Assembly: GCA_030512295.1 (NCBI GenBank)
Contig: JAULSR010000001.1
Coordinates: forward strand, 1,302,001-1,366,000
Direction: 5' to 3'
DNA: 64,000 nt
DNA from: Bombardia bombarda
Lineage: Eukaryota; Ascomycota; Sordariomycetes; Sordariales; Lasiosphaeriaceae
The translations under genes and the position numbers were made by a program. The stretch's first letter is position 1; every line of letters starts with the position of its first letter. Below the pieces are notes generated by a model that did not search any database, had not been told where the DNA came from, and saw only the letters and a program-made list of their open reading frames with translations. Positions 35,806-44,650 of the stretch are shown piece by piece.

Positions 35806-37027
35806 GATGGCTGTCTTTACCAAGTCTACTTTTTGTCAGACTCGGTATTTCAGTCAAGTTATCACTCCGGAGGCAGAAAATAGATAATCAACACACCACT
35901 TGTAGTTTTGTCTTTTTCTTTTTTATATTTGAGGTAGCAGCGACAGAAAGCAGACCTGGATAGAGAATACGTTGAGGGAAATGGCTAAAAGAGGTGGGTA
36001 GGTGAGGTAGGTAGCTAGCCGGCTCTTAATGCTTCTCTTATATGGAGCATCGTCTCGTCTTGAGCAACACCAACTCTCCTGTATTTTGCCGTCCCAAGTA
36101 AAACCTCAACAGACCAGACCCAGACCGTGACCATAACCGTGCCATTGAAAGAGTGGTTCATGGTTTAGTGCAGCCAGCGACTTACCGTTTGCTTTGAGAA
36201 TACCCGGACTTGTTTTTCCCATGCCGCAGACACACAAAGAACAGGATGCTTGCTCCAGACCCACGGGTTGCAGTGACCAGCGGCAGATCGCGACACTTGC
36301 CGGCTCCATTGTCACCATGCAACTGCGGAGAAAAGGAGGGGTTCGTGTCGTGGTGGATTTCCCCCTACCTCGCCAACCGAATTGAGCTCTTTATTATCCT
36401 ACTTGTCTAGCCCGCATGCAAGGTAACGATCAAATGCCGATGTCCAATCCAAAGCTTCCCTCTCCAACAATTGCCTGGATCGGTGTTTAACGACCAGGTT
36501 GCTGTGGAGCGCTCAACCACATTTGAAATTTGGGGATCAGCCAAGACTCCAAGACTGAGGGTGTCACGCTACCCACCCCGAAGAGAGCCAACAGGCCATG
36601 AAGCAACAAAGAAATCAAGTCTGGTATCTCGTTCCCAATATTTTGAGCAATACTGGTTAGTCTACACGATGATATGAGTTTGGACAGGGATATGCTATAA
36701 GGGCAGGATCTTTTTAGCAAGCCAAGATCGAGGCTGTAAGGCGAACTGATGAACCAACAAAACATTGGCATACATCACGCGATGAGCTCGGGAGACTTTA
36801 CAAGCCCAACAAGGTACTATCGTCGAAGAAAAGAACCAAAGAGAGAACTTCCTCACGGACGATTTTCAATAGTAAATACAAGAATAGGATGAGAAGCTGC
36901 GCAAGCGCCACAGATGACCCCATCATAGGGCTGACGATGGAGCTAGGTCTATGTCTTCAGAATCAACACCTTCGATGTTGGTCATACTAACTCAACGTCG
37001 GACGTCGACCGCAAACTGAATACATTT

Positions 37028-37037
37028 TATATAAATA
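37028..37037 (+). promoter_or_regulatory. TATA box of the first lysine-rich gene
   Basis: TATATAAATA about 93 bp before the ATG at 37130, followed by a C/A-rich leader including an (AC)n run. Confidence 0.55.
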
Positions 37038-37078
37038 CGCTGATGTGTTCACACTTGTAGAACCTCCAAAACAGGAAG

Positions 37079-37104
37079 ACACACACACACACACACACAC
37101 ACAC
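37079..37104 (+). repeat. (AC)n microsatellite in the 5' leader
   Basis: Thirteen AC dinucleotides between the TATA box and the ATG of the 48-residue gene, so probably within its transcribed leader. Confidence 0.9.
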
Positions 37105-37129
37105 CACCAACCCGACCATCATCATCACC

Positions 37130-37276
37130 ATGCCCAAGAACGCCATCGTTGATGCTGAAGCCGCGAGAAAGGCCAAAGAGGCGCTCGAGGCTGCAGAAAT
37201 GGCTGCCAAGCTGAAGAAGAAGGGCGAGGACAATGCCCAGGAACTGGTCGGCAGCAAGAAGCCCAAGAAGAAGTAA
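37130..37276 (+). CDS. Small lysine-rich protein A (48 residues), unknown function
   Basis: Intronless ORF with ATG in a good context (ATCACCATGC). The N-terminal half (AARKAKEALEAAEMAAKL) is Ala/Glu/Lys-rich and should form an amphipathic helix. The C-terminal half reads KKKGEDNAQELVG followed by KKPKKK and stop. No signal peptide, Cys or membrane segment. The same KKG-x2-NA-x2-LVG-x(n)-KKK pattern ends the next gene, 720 bp downstream on the same strand. Each gene also has a TATA box, a CA-repeat leader and an ATG preceded by CATCATC- or CATCAAC-like sequence. I take them as a related pair. The poly-Lys end could be a nuclear signal or nucleic-acid/ribosome contact; function is unknown. Confidence 0.6.
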   Translation: MPKNAIVDAEAARKAKEALEAAEMAAKLKKKGEDNAQELVGSKKPKKK

Positions 37277-37759
37277 AGAGACACCCATTCTCTTCACACG
37301 CAAAACAGCCATCGACAAAACACATCAACCCCGATGCCATGCTGTGTTGCCGCTATCAATCGACAATGTGTCATGAAACCTTTTAGGAGACTGGGAGCGT
37401 TGGATTGAGGGGGATCTCGAGTGATGGTCTGGACTGGGGGGTGTCTTTTACTTTTTGGTTTGTGAAGTTGAAGGGCCAGTTTGGTGGGCAGGTTGGAGAG
37501 ACTGAAGAGGCATAGCAACATTCTCTAGCCGAGGCTGAACCAGTCGGATCCTATGCCATAGATAACCGCGGGCTGTTCCTGCAAAGAACTGAAGAGCCCA
37601 ACATACATGAAGCTCTAGCACAAAAGAACCCTGCCTGACAAGAACGTCCCAATCGAGTCTGTTTATTCTTGATACCAAAAAAAGAACCTTAGGACAAGGC
37701 TGTCTAGCCGCCAGCAACAACAGCTCAATCATGCGGATAGCTGACAGGGGAAATCTAGC

Positions 37760-37791
37760 AGCCACCAACAACAACTTTGCTGTTGGTGGCT
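37760..37791. repeat. Perfect 11-bp inverted repeat (hairpin) with 10-base loop
   Basis: AGCCACCAACA at 37760-37770 pairs exactly with TGTTGGTGGCT at 37781-37791. It lies about 80 bp upstream of the TATA box of the second lysine-rich gene. A partial copy of the left arm (GCCGCCAGCAACAACAGC) begins about 50 bp earlier. Confidence 0.8.
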
Positions 37792-37869
37792 ACCTATATT
37801 TGTAGTATTGATCTCGTGGACTGAGATGTCGTCGTCAACCTGAAAGTGAAATGACTCTCCATACCTGGG

Positions 37870-37877
37870 TATAAAAG
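37870..37877 (+). promoter_or_regulatory. TATA box of the second lysine-rich gene
   Basis: TATAAAAG, 123 bp before the ATG at 38000, followed by a leader with a short CA run and CATCAACATCAACATC just before the ATG. Confidence 0.65.
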
Positions 37878-37999
37878 CCTCGAATGTGCCCAGGCTTGCG
37901 GACGCGCACACACACATACTTGCCATCATCGCTCACTGACCGGCCAGATTTCTGGTCAACAACAACTACCATCGGTCATCAACCATCAACATCAACATC

Positions 38000-38182
38000 A
38001 TGTCCAATCACGCCAGCCACGCCAGCCACGGCATTTCCAACATAGTAGCAACAAACGCGGCAAGCCAAGCAGTGAGCAACCACCGTGCTGAACAGAATAT
38101 GAACAAGAAAGGCAGACAAAACGCTATGGCCCTGGTCGGCGGCGGCGGCGGCCGTAGCAGGCAAAAGAAGAAGAAGAAGTAA
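38000..38182 (+). CDS. Small lysine-rich protein B (60 residues), unknown function
   Basis: Intronless ORF, ATG in context ATCATGTCC. It begins MSNHASHASHGISN (His/Ser-rich), has a short helical middle part, then NKKGRQNAMALVG, a glycine run coded by GGC repeats, and an Arg/Lys tail ending KKKKK. It shares KKG-x2-NA-x2-LVG and the terminal lysine cluster with the protein upstream; the N-terminal halves do not resemble each other. No signal peptide, Cys or membrane segment. The strong TATA-plus-leader promoter argues that it is expressed. I know no named family. Short length leaves some chance of a fortuitous ORF, reduced by the shared motif. Confidence 0.6.
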   Translation: MSNHASHASHGISNIVATNAASQAVSNHRAEQNMNKKGRQNAMALVGGGGGRSRQKKKKK

Positions 38183-39755
38183 GTGTACCTAAGGCAAGCA
38201 GGCATCCGCTCATCCCGAAGGTGATGCTAACCCGAGGTGGTGTTTGTAGGAGCAGTTGGCTCTGCTGCTAGGTGCGGTATCCAGGAGCATCTGACTCAGG
38301 TACTTGGTACTACTGCCAGTTTGGTGTTTTGGTCTTGTTTCCGGCATGGGTATATGGAGGAGAGATGGAGGGTGGGGTTGAGATTTTCTTAGTAACGAGT
38401 ACCTAGATAATATGGGGAGGACAAGAGTGGACCACAATCTCAAAGAATCAAGCAATCTGACTTGCTACTATCCCTTGCGAAAGTGAACAGGGTAATGATT
38501 CCAGGAGGATGACATAGACGCTCGCCCATCGCCGGAACACCAAAGAACCTTGGAGGGAACGATAAGGTACGGACCAGCACAAAGGGACGTTGTAGAGTGG
38601 GCCTCCGCCGTGCTCCTGCCTCCAAGACTTCTAACCAGTACCTGGGTTTTGGAAGGAGCGACACTGCGTGCCTGGATATTTCGGCGATGACCAAGGAAGG
38701 AGCCAGTCACGGCACAACTGTACATAGACACCCCGCAACTAACGCCCAATGGACCAAGAAGGTTGCTGTGAGAACGCTTGGAATGAGCGATTCCCACATT
38801 ATAAGCATGGTCGTTGGTTCCAAGTGTGTAAGGCTGAGATGGTCACCTGCAGCGCCCAGGCAACCTGGCTAGGCGGTGCCAACCAACACTTTCGTCCATC
38901 AGGTTCTGGCTGGTTTGATTTGTCAACGGAGAAGATAATAAGTGAAAACCGATCAAGAGGCCCAAATGAAAATGAGATATCGATTGGTGGTTGAAATCGC
39001 GGGGGCATGTTCGATGACAAGGGAACAAACAGGAGCTGGAAAGGTGATGTTATCTGAAAATCGGCCAGCTAGCTAGCCAAGACATGCCATGTTGCTACAA
39101 CCCCAACCCTGAATAACAACCTTTCAGCTGACCGCCCATAACCATGAGTCATCTGGAAACCAGAGAATAAGGCAGTCACTTCACTTGAACAATCTTATTA
39201 AGAAGTCAGGCAGCCAGATGCCATTATTTCAAGAGCATATCACAGCAAGGTTCCCTGGTGTTCTTTTGTCATAATGATCTTGTATTGTAATGGTAGTATT
39301 TTCAATGGTTTGCATGGTAAAGTAAGGGATGTTTCCCGTTTTTATAAAGCAAGTCTCAGTGAAATAAAATTTGAGACCAGCAGATCGTTTGGGTGTTTTG
39401 CTCTTCCATAATCTTTAGACGTTGTACCCATAGAGAAAAAGGGTTGAACGCATATGCTCATATGGGTGTGTATGTGTGTAGGGGGGCAACAGAAATCACG
39501 CGAGAAGGAGATGCAAGACGCGCGATATGCGGTCGCCACAAACTTAGACCTAAAGGGCATCACATAAAAGCAATGTAGCCCGTTCTCTTCAATTATCTTG
39601 ATGATCGTAGACGTCGCTATCGGACAATGTCTGCTGACAGACAGGTTTCTGTTGCCAAAGTCCATCGCCATCGTTTTTAGAGTGCCCGTCCAGACCCGCC
39701 GAGACGCCAATTCCAATCCGTAGCCATAACCGAAACCAACGCCTTTCGTAACACG
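38183..39755. other. Intergenic region downstream of the lysine-rich pair
   Basis: No gene and no third copy of the KKG-NA-LVG motif found on either strand. The right end is the 3' flank of Elongin C. Confidence 0.5.
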
Positions 39756-40355
39756 TCATGATTGCTCTGTAAAATAAGTTAAGACCCCTCCTTCAACTGT
39801 CTTAGTGGTGGCTTACTGTCCAAGCCTAAGTAGTCGGCAGCGTCCAAGATCTGGAGACAGAGCTCAACAGGGATGTCCATATCAGGTACATCTTTCTTGT
39901 CCTGGTTCTTGTACCAGTAGTGAAAGTACTCTACCACCTTCTCAAGGATGACGCCGCTGAGTGGAGAGGATTAGCGCCACGGGTCGCCAGAAGACAAAAA
40001 ACAAATGAAACTCTCAGATGTTGTAAAGCTGTCAGATCAAGTGTAGTTGACCGTCAACCAGGCCAAGCACCAATGACAGGTGGCCTGTCCGTAAAAGCCA
40101 ATAGTGATTTCATCGTGTAGCCATGTGTAGTGATCGGAGTGGATAACCGGAGCCGGCGACCGGTGAGGGACGGATGCCATACCTGATCTCGGGAAACTCG
40201 CAACGGCCGGTCCGCGCCTCGATCATCTGACCTCGCAGCATACCTCTGATGGTAGGACTGACGGAGGTAGCTTCACGAAGGACGACAAACTCGAGGCCAT
40301 CGCTGGAAACAAGTGTGACGTAAGGGCTGTTGGATTGGTGACCGTTGGCAGCCAT
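39756..40355 (-). CDS. Elongin C (Skp1/BTB-fold ubiquitin ligase adaptor)
   Basis: Minus-strand exons 40355-40183, 39956-39817 and a terminal 11-nt exon 39766-39756 give 107 residues. Elongin C links BC-box proteins to cullin scaffolds and also associates with transcription factors. Visible: YVTLVSSDGLEFVVLREAT, IRGMLRGQMIE, EFPEISGVILEKVVEYFHYWYKN and PVELCLQILDAADYLGLD, which cover the whole BTB/POZ-Skp1 fold. The last intron is 50 nt (GTAAGC...TTTTACAG) and leads to the ending KQS; if it is not spliced, the frame runs on for about a dozen other residues to a stop. Divergent from rho4 across about 1.1 kb. Confidence 0.9.
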
Positions 40356-41485
40356 GGTTGCGTCAGGTTTGGGGGTTCTTGCAAGCGAAGAAATGTGGTG
40401 CTGGGGAAAAACAGATCTGGATTTTCAAAACCACTCGGAGTTTAAAATTGAAGGGATGGGGTGGCAATGGCAATGGCCTAATGGGGATTAGCTCGACCGT
40501 AAGCTATTGGGAATTGATTGCCGCATCCTTGAGTGTGTGTGTGGTGGTGAAATGGAAGAAAAGTCTGGCAAAGCTGCTCAGCGACGCGTGTGGTAACGCG
40601 AGAAGGGACCAAAAGGAATAAAGATGGAATGAAGTGACTACTTTGTGCTGATTAATGGGAAGGAACGCGGTGGTGCACGAGCCAGAAAGCACTTGCTCTG
40701 CAGGTACGACCGACTAGCTGAGGCCGCACGCGTGTGATAGTCTCCAAATCTGAAGTCTTGGGAAAGAAAACAGAACACCCAAGATATGCACCTTTGATTG
40801 GGTGCAGAACGATGTCTAAAGGGTTGTTGTGTTGAGTGGACAAGAGAGAGAGATTCGGATGGGCAAGAACTATTTTATAGGGCCAAGGTTCGGTTTTTTT
40901 TAGGGTGCGGGTTCTGTGGCCGGTCAGGACCGGGGCTCGTCATTGCCGGGCCCCCAGCACTAGATTGGAGGGTGGGGGACGGTTGCCGTGCCGACTGTTT
41001 ACATCCTCCCACTTCCAAGGTTGGAAGGTTAGGGTGGACAGGCGTCCCTGCCTCACCCACTTTCTGGGCAGCACGGCATCTCTCTCGAGCCACGACAACT
41101 CTGGAAGGCCGACAACAAAATCCACGATCCTCTGCATTCTCTCCTCCGCGAGCCTCAACTTTTGCCCTGGATACCAGACGTTTTGTTTGCATTTGCCATT
41201 TTGCATCTTTGCACCCTTTTTTGCATTTTCAGCAACATATCCGTACAGTACCTTTCTTCGTACTAGTCTAGCATCGGACTGGGGCCCTGGGAAACTCCTT
41301 GCGCATCGCTTTGCTTTGCTGCTTGCTTTTTTATACAAGCTCGAACTCTGGGTGGCCCTCTACCTATTTTGCCGCTAAACAAAGTCAAACCGACGCCGAC
41401 AAGCCGCAGCAGCCAGCAGCAGCACCAGCAGCAGCAGCACCACCACCACCACCAGCCAGCCAGTCAGCAACCGCCAGCAGCTACC
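40356..41485. other. Divergent promoter region of Elongin C and rho4
   Basis: No gene recognised; the two overlapping 157-codon plus-strand ORFs are probably leader sequence of rho4. 41405-41460 is a CAG/CAC-rich tract just before the rho4 ATG. Confidence 0.5.
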
Positions 41486-42646
41486 ATGTCCTCTCATCAA
41501 TATCGCAATTCCCGCTACAACAACTCCCCACCGCCATTGCAGGAGAAGTATGACAGGCCGACCTCCGAGCGCAGGCCAAACTCGGAACGACGAGACACGC
41601 GCGGCACCAGAGCAAGCGATGGAACAGTGAGCACAATGATGAGCAGCAATTCGACCTCGACCGGCAGAGAATCCTCAGCCACCGCCATGACCGAGGGTCC
41701 TGCCTACTCCAAGAAGATTGTCGTCGTCGGCGACGGCGGCTGCGGCAAGACGTGTCTCTTGATCAGCTACAGCCAAGGATACTTCCCAGAGGTATGAGAT
41801 AAAGACTCTTCCCTCAACCCCCGTCTCGTCCACAAATGACGCTCATGTCCCGTAACCACGGCCATGATCCCAGACCTTTTGCTGACTCGAACGGTTTCTT
41901 AACCGCACGACCACAACAGAAATACGTCCCCACGGTCTTCGAGAACTACATCACCTACCCCACCCACCCGCCAACCGGTAAGACCGTGGAGCTTGCTCTG
42001 TGGGATACAGCCGGCCAAGAGGAATACGACCGCCTGCGGCCGCTCTCCTACCCCGAAACCGACCTCATCTTTGTCTGCTTCGCCATCGACTGCCCCAACT
42101 CTCTCGAAAACGTCATGGACAAGGTCAGTAGCAGCAGCCATCCCTTGCCTTGTCTCTTCTTTCACCTTGCCAGAACGGAACACCCCCAAGCTAACAAGCA
42201 TATATGAACAGTGGTACCCCGAAGTGCTACACTTTTGCCCCTACACGCCGCTCGTCCTGGTCGGCCTCAAGTCGGACCTGCGGTACAAGAAGACGTGCAT
42301 CGACATGCTCAAGACGCAGGGCCTGACGCCCGTGACGACGGAGCAGGGGCTGGCGGTGGCGCGCAAGATGGGCGCGCAGTACATGGAGTGCAGCAGCAAG
42401 GAGATGAAGGGCGTCGAGGAGATCTTTGAGCAGGCCATCCTGACTGTCGTCGCCAACGACAGGAAACACCTCGAGATGCAGGCCACGAATGGCAGCACAA
42501 ATAGCCGCGGTGGCGGTAACAGCGGCGGTGGTGGTAATGGCTTTGGTGGCGGCGGCGGTGGTGGCCCTGCTTATGGTCATGCGGGCGCGAATATCCCTGG
42601 CGTCGGTCTTGCCAAGAAAAAGAAGAGAAAGTGCGGCATGCTTTGA
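41486..42646 (+). CDS. rho4: Rho4-type GTPase
   Basis: Rho-family switch that controls septation and actin-ring/cell-wall events in filamentous fungi. Exons 41486-41791, 41920-42123 and 42212-42646 give 314 residues. A 75-residue Ser/Arg-rich extension, typical of Rho4, precedes the G domain: GDGGCGKT 82-89, switch I YVPTVFENY, WDTAGQEEYDRLRPLSYP, VGLKSDLR, ECSSKE. After the G domain comes a Gly/Asn-rich linker and a polybasic KKKKRK followed by the prenylation box CGML (geranylgeranylation expected because it ends in Leu). All catalytic residues are intact, in contrast to the Rho-like gene at 28.8 kb. Upstream the frame stays open through a Gln/His tract coded by CAG/CAC repeats but has no ATG there. 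Confidence 0.93.
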
Positions 42647-43778
42647 TGACCTTTACGCGCAGTCGAGCGGGTTTGGTGGTTGAGGGTGGGTATTGATGAC
42701 AAAGTGTGTGTGTGAGAGGGGAGGAAGAAACAGAGAAGCGGGCAGGGAAACAAGTAATGACCTTACTTCTTGCATGACTTGACACGACTTGTTTTTTTTA
42801 TTGTTTTCCACAATGACGACGACAGGAAAGGAAGAAGCAAATGAGTGGACGTGGAGAACGGTTGGACGTGGACGGTGCGCTTGGGTGCGGGGAGGGAGGA
42901 GAAGGGTTGGGGTTTCGCAGTCGCAGCTCCTTTGGGTTGGAAAAGTCATGAGTACCACTACATCCACATATATGTGGTTTTGGGCTACGATACGACAAGC
43001 AGAACATATTGCTTTTGGGAGTATGAACAACTCTATACTCTTTCTTTGTGCAAGCACTGATTATGGGTTTGGAGATTGCTGATACCCCTGAGGAATGGAT
43101 TGATGGATTGATGGATGGATGGATGGAACAGGCAGGCGGGCGGGCGGGGCGCTCCTGTCGGTTCAAAGTTGCTTATCTTCTTTCTATTTTATCCCACCCC
43201 GTCTTGCGGCGGGCCCGGGGAAGGGGAGGGAGGGCCTTTTTTCTCTCTTTTGTTGTTGGGTCTGAACTTTTGACTGAACTGGCAAATGCGGGCGTGACTC
43301 TTTTCATTATGTTTTTGTCATGCATCGGGGCCCTTTTATTTGCTTATTACCAACTGTCTATTTTCTTTTCCCTTTTTTGTTTTTCTTTTGTAACATTGAC
43401 TTTATTAATCTTTGCCTCCTGTTTAAAATGGGGGAGAACATGGGATAGGGAACATAAAGAAGAAACAAAACTTTGACAAAAACGTCTCCTGCTTCCCCCT
43501 TTCGTGACAAGCAAACGTTCGGAGGCGATACCTTTGCTGATTTATCCTTTTCCCCCTCCCCTTAACTTGACTTTGGGTATCTATTTATCATGTTCTCATT
43601 GACGTCTCTTGCCGCCTTCCTCCCGGTGACCACTATATTCCGCAACCCACCGACCGAACCAAACCAAACCATCACAGTAAATCAAATAATAATACCGCCA
43701 ATTTGCCCTCCCATTCGTAAAGGCTTTTTCCTGCTCACCTTGCATGGCTCTCGTCGTTGTCTGATCGGTCGTGGTGGT
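42647..43778. other. Convergent intergenic region between rho4 and DAD1
   Basis: 3' flanks of both genes. A short GGATGGAT-type repeat near 43098-43127. No gene recognised. If the DAD1 frame is restored its stop moves into this region (43735). Confidence 0.55.
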
Positions 43779-44259
43779 CTACCTCGCTCTCTTCGTGCTG
43801 TTCATGTTCATCCTGTTCCGACTTCGTAGCTGCGTCGTCTCCTTCCTCGTCTTGCTCCTCCTGCCCCCCTTCTCCTCCTCTGGTTCCTTGCCCATGACGT
43901 TCTCAAACTGAGACCAGAGCGCCTCGACAGATGAGAATTCGTTGCCTACCTGTTATATGTTGGACGTCAGTCAGTCAGTATGTATGTTATGTATCGCATG
44001 CAGCGGTAATGGTATGCTCAAGCTAACAACATACGGCGATGACTGCTTCGAGAGATCGGTTGAGTTTGTTGATGTTGGCGAGGACATGCTCGAAGCTCTG
44101 AAAGACGGCGGGGAAATAATGTTAGTGACTGTACATGTGCTAGGGGGTGAAATCAAAACATACCATGGCGATCTCGCCAATCAGCTCCTCGCGCTGCTGC
44201 TCAAAGTAGCTCTTTTCCCTCGTCGTGGCTGTGGACATGGATCGCTGGTGGGAAGCCAT
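43779..44259 (-). CDS. DAD1: DASH/DAM1 kinetochore complex subunit Dad1, probable 1-base frame break in the tail
   Basis: Dad1 belongs to the ten-protein DASH ring that couples kinetochores to microtubules. Minus-strand exons 44259-44164, 44097-44035 and 43949-43779 give 109 residues as written. The core is clear: [42 protein letters not shown] (coiled coil), VEALWSQFENVMGKEPEEE. After six Gs (minus strand; C run 43864-43869) the frame turns basic (RRSKTRKETT) and stops. With one more G the same DNA reads an acidic tail (GGQEEQDEEGDD, then DEHEQHEESE) to a stop at 43735, which suits the acidic tails of fungal Dad1. I therefore think the C-terminus as written is wrong. An alternative start is Met8. 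Confidence 0.88.
43864..43869 (-). other. Probable frame break at a C6/G6 homopolymer in DAD1
   Basis: Adding one base to this run changes a basic tail with an early stop into a 44-codon acidic tail rich in Asp, Glu, Gln and His. It is the second homopolymer problem of the same sign in this window. Confidence 0.6.
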
Positions 44260-44650
44260 GGTGGTGGATTGTGTAGAGAGGTTGAATTTGAGAGGGGATG
44301 ACGTGCGCGACGAACACAGTTCACATTGAGTTTCGCGTTGGGGAGACGCGATCTTGAAAATACGACAATAAATCTCCAAGGTCGTGGTGGTGGTGATGGC
44401 GATGCTGCGGATTCCCTAGACTCCAAAAATACCTACCCCGCCATCGAGGTACCCCCATAACCTGACAGGGGTCGCCCCATATCTGTTGGCAGCCAATAAC
44501 CCTAACCCCCGCTGCCTAATCCACGGTCGACTGGCCCAACGTCGTCACTCACCATCAACCTGCAAGGTACCTTGGCTTCAACCCTTGCAAGTTCTTATAA
44601 ATCGCCATGAGATTCTAAAGCGGAAAGTTGATGGCGGCCCCCTCAAAATC
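44260..44650. promoter_or_regulatory. Bidirectional promoter of DAD1 and BTB-like gene with telobox-like motif
   Basis: About 390 bp between divergent starts. It contains ACCCTAACCCCC from 44499, a telomere-repeat-like element. Confidence 0.5.

Larger units (their letters stand above)
35806..37129. other. Intergenic region between aldehyde dehydrogenase and first lysine-rich gene
   Basis: Holds the ALDH promoter (a CATATAAG element on the minus strand near 36037-36044) and the promoter of the 48-residue gene. No gene recognised between. Confidence 0.5.
37277..37999. other. Spacer between the two lysine-rich genes
   Basis: Contains an 11-bp perfect inverted repeat at 37760-37791 and the TATA box of the second gene at 37870-37877. 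No other gene seen. Confidence 0.6.
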
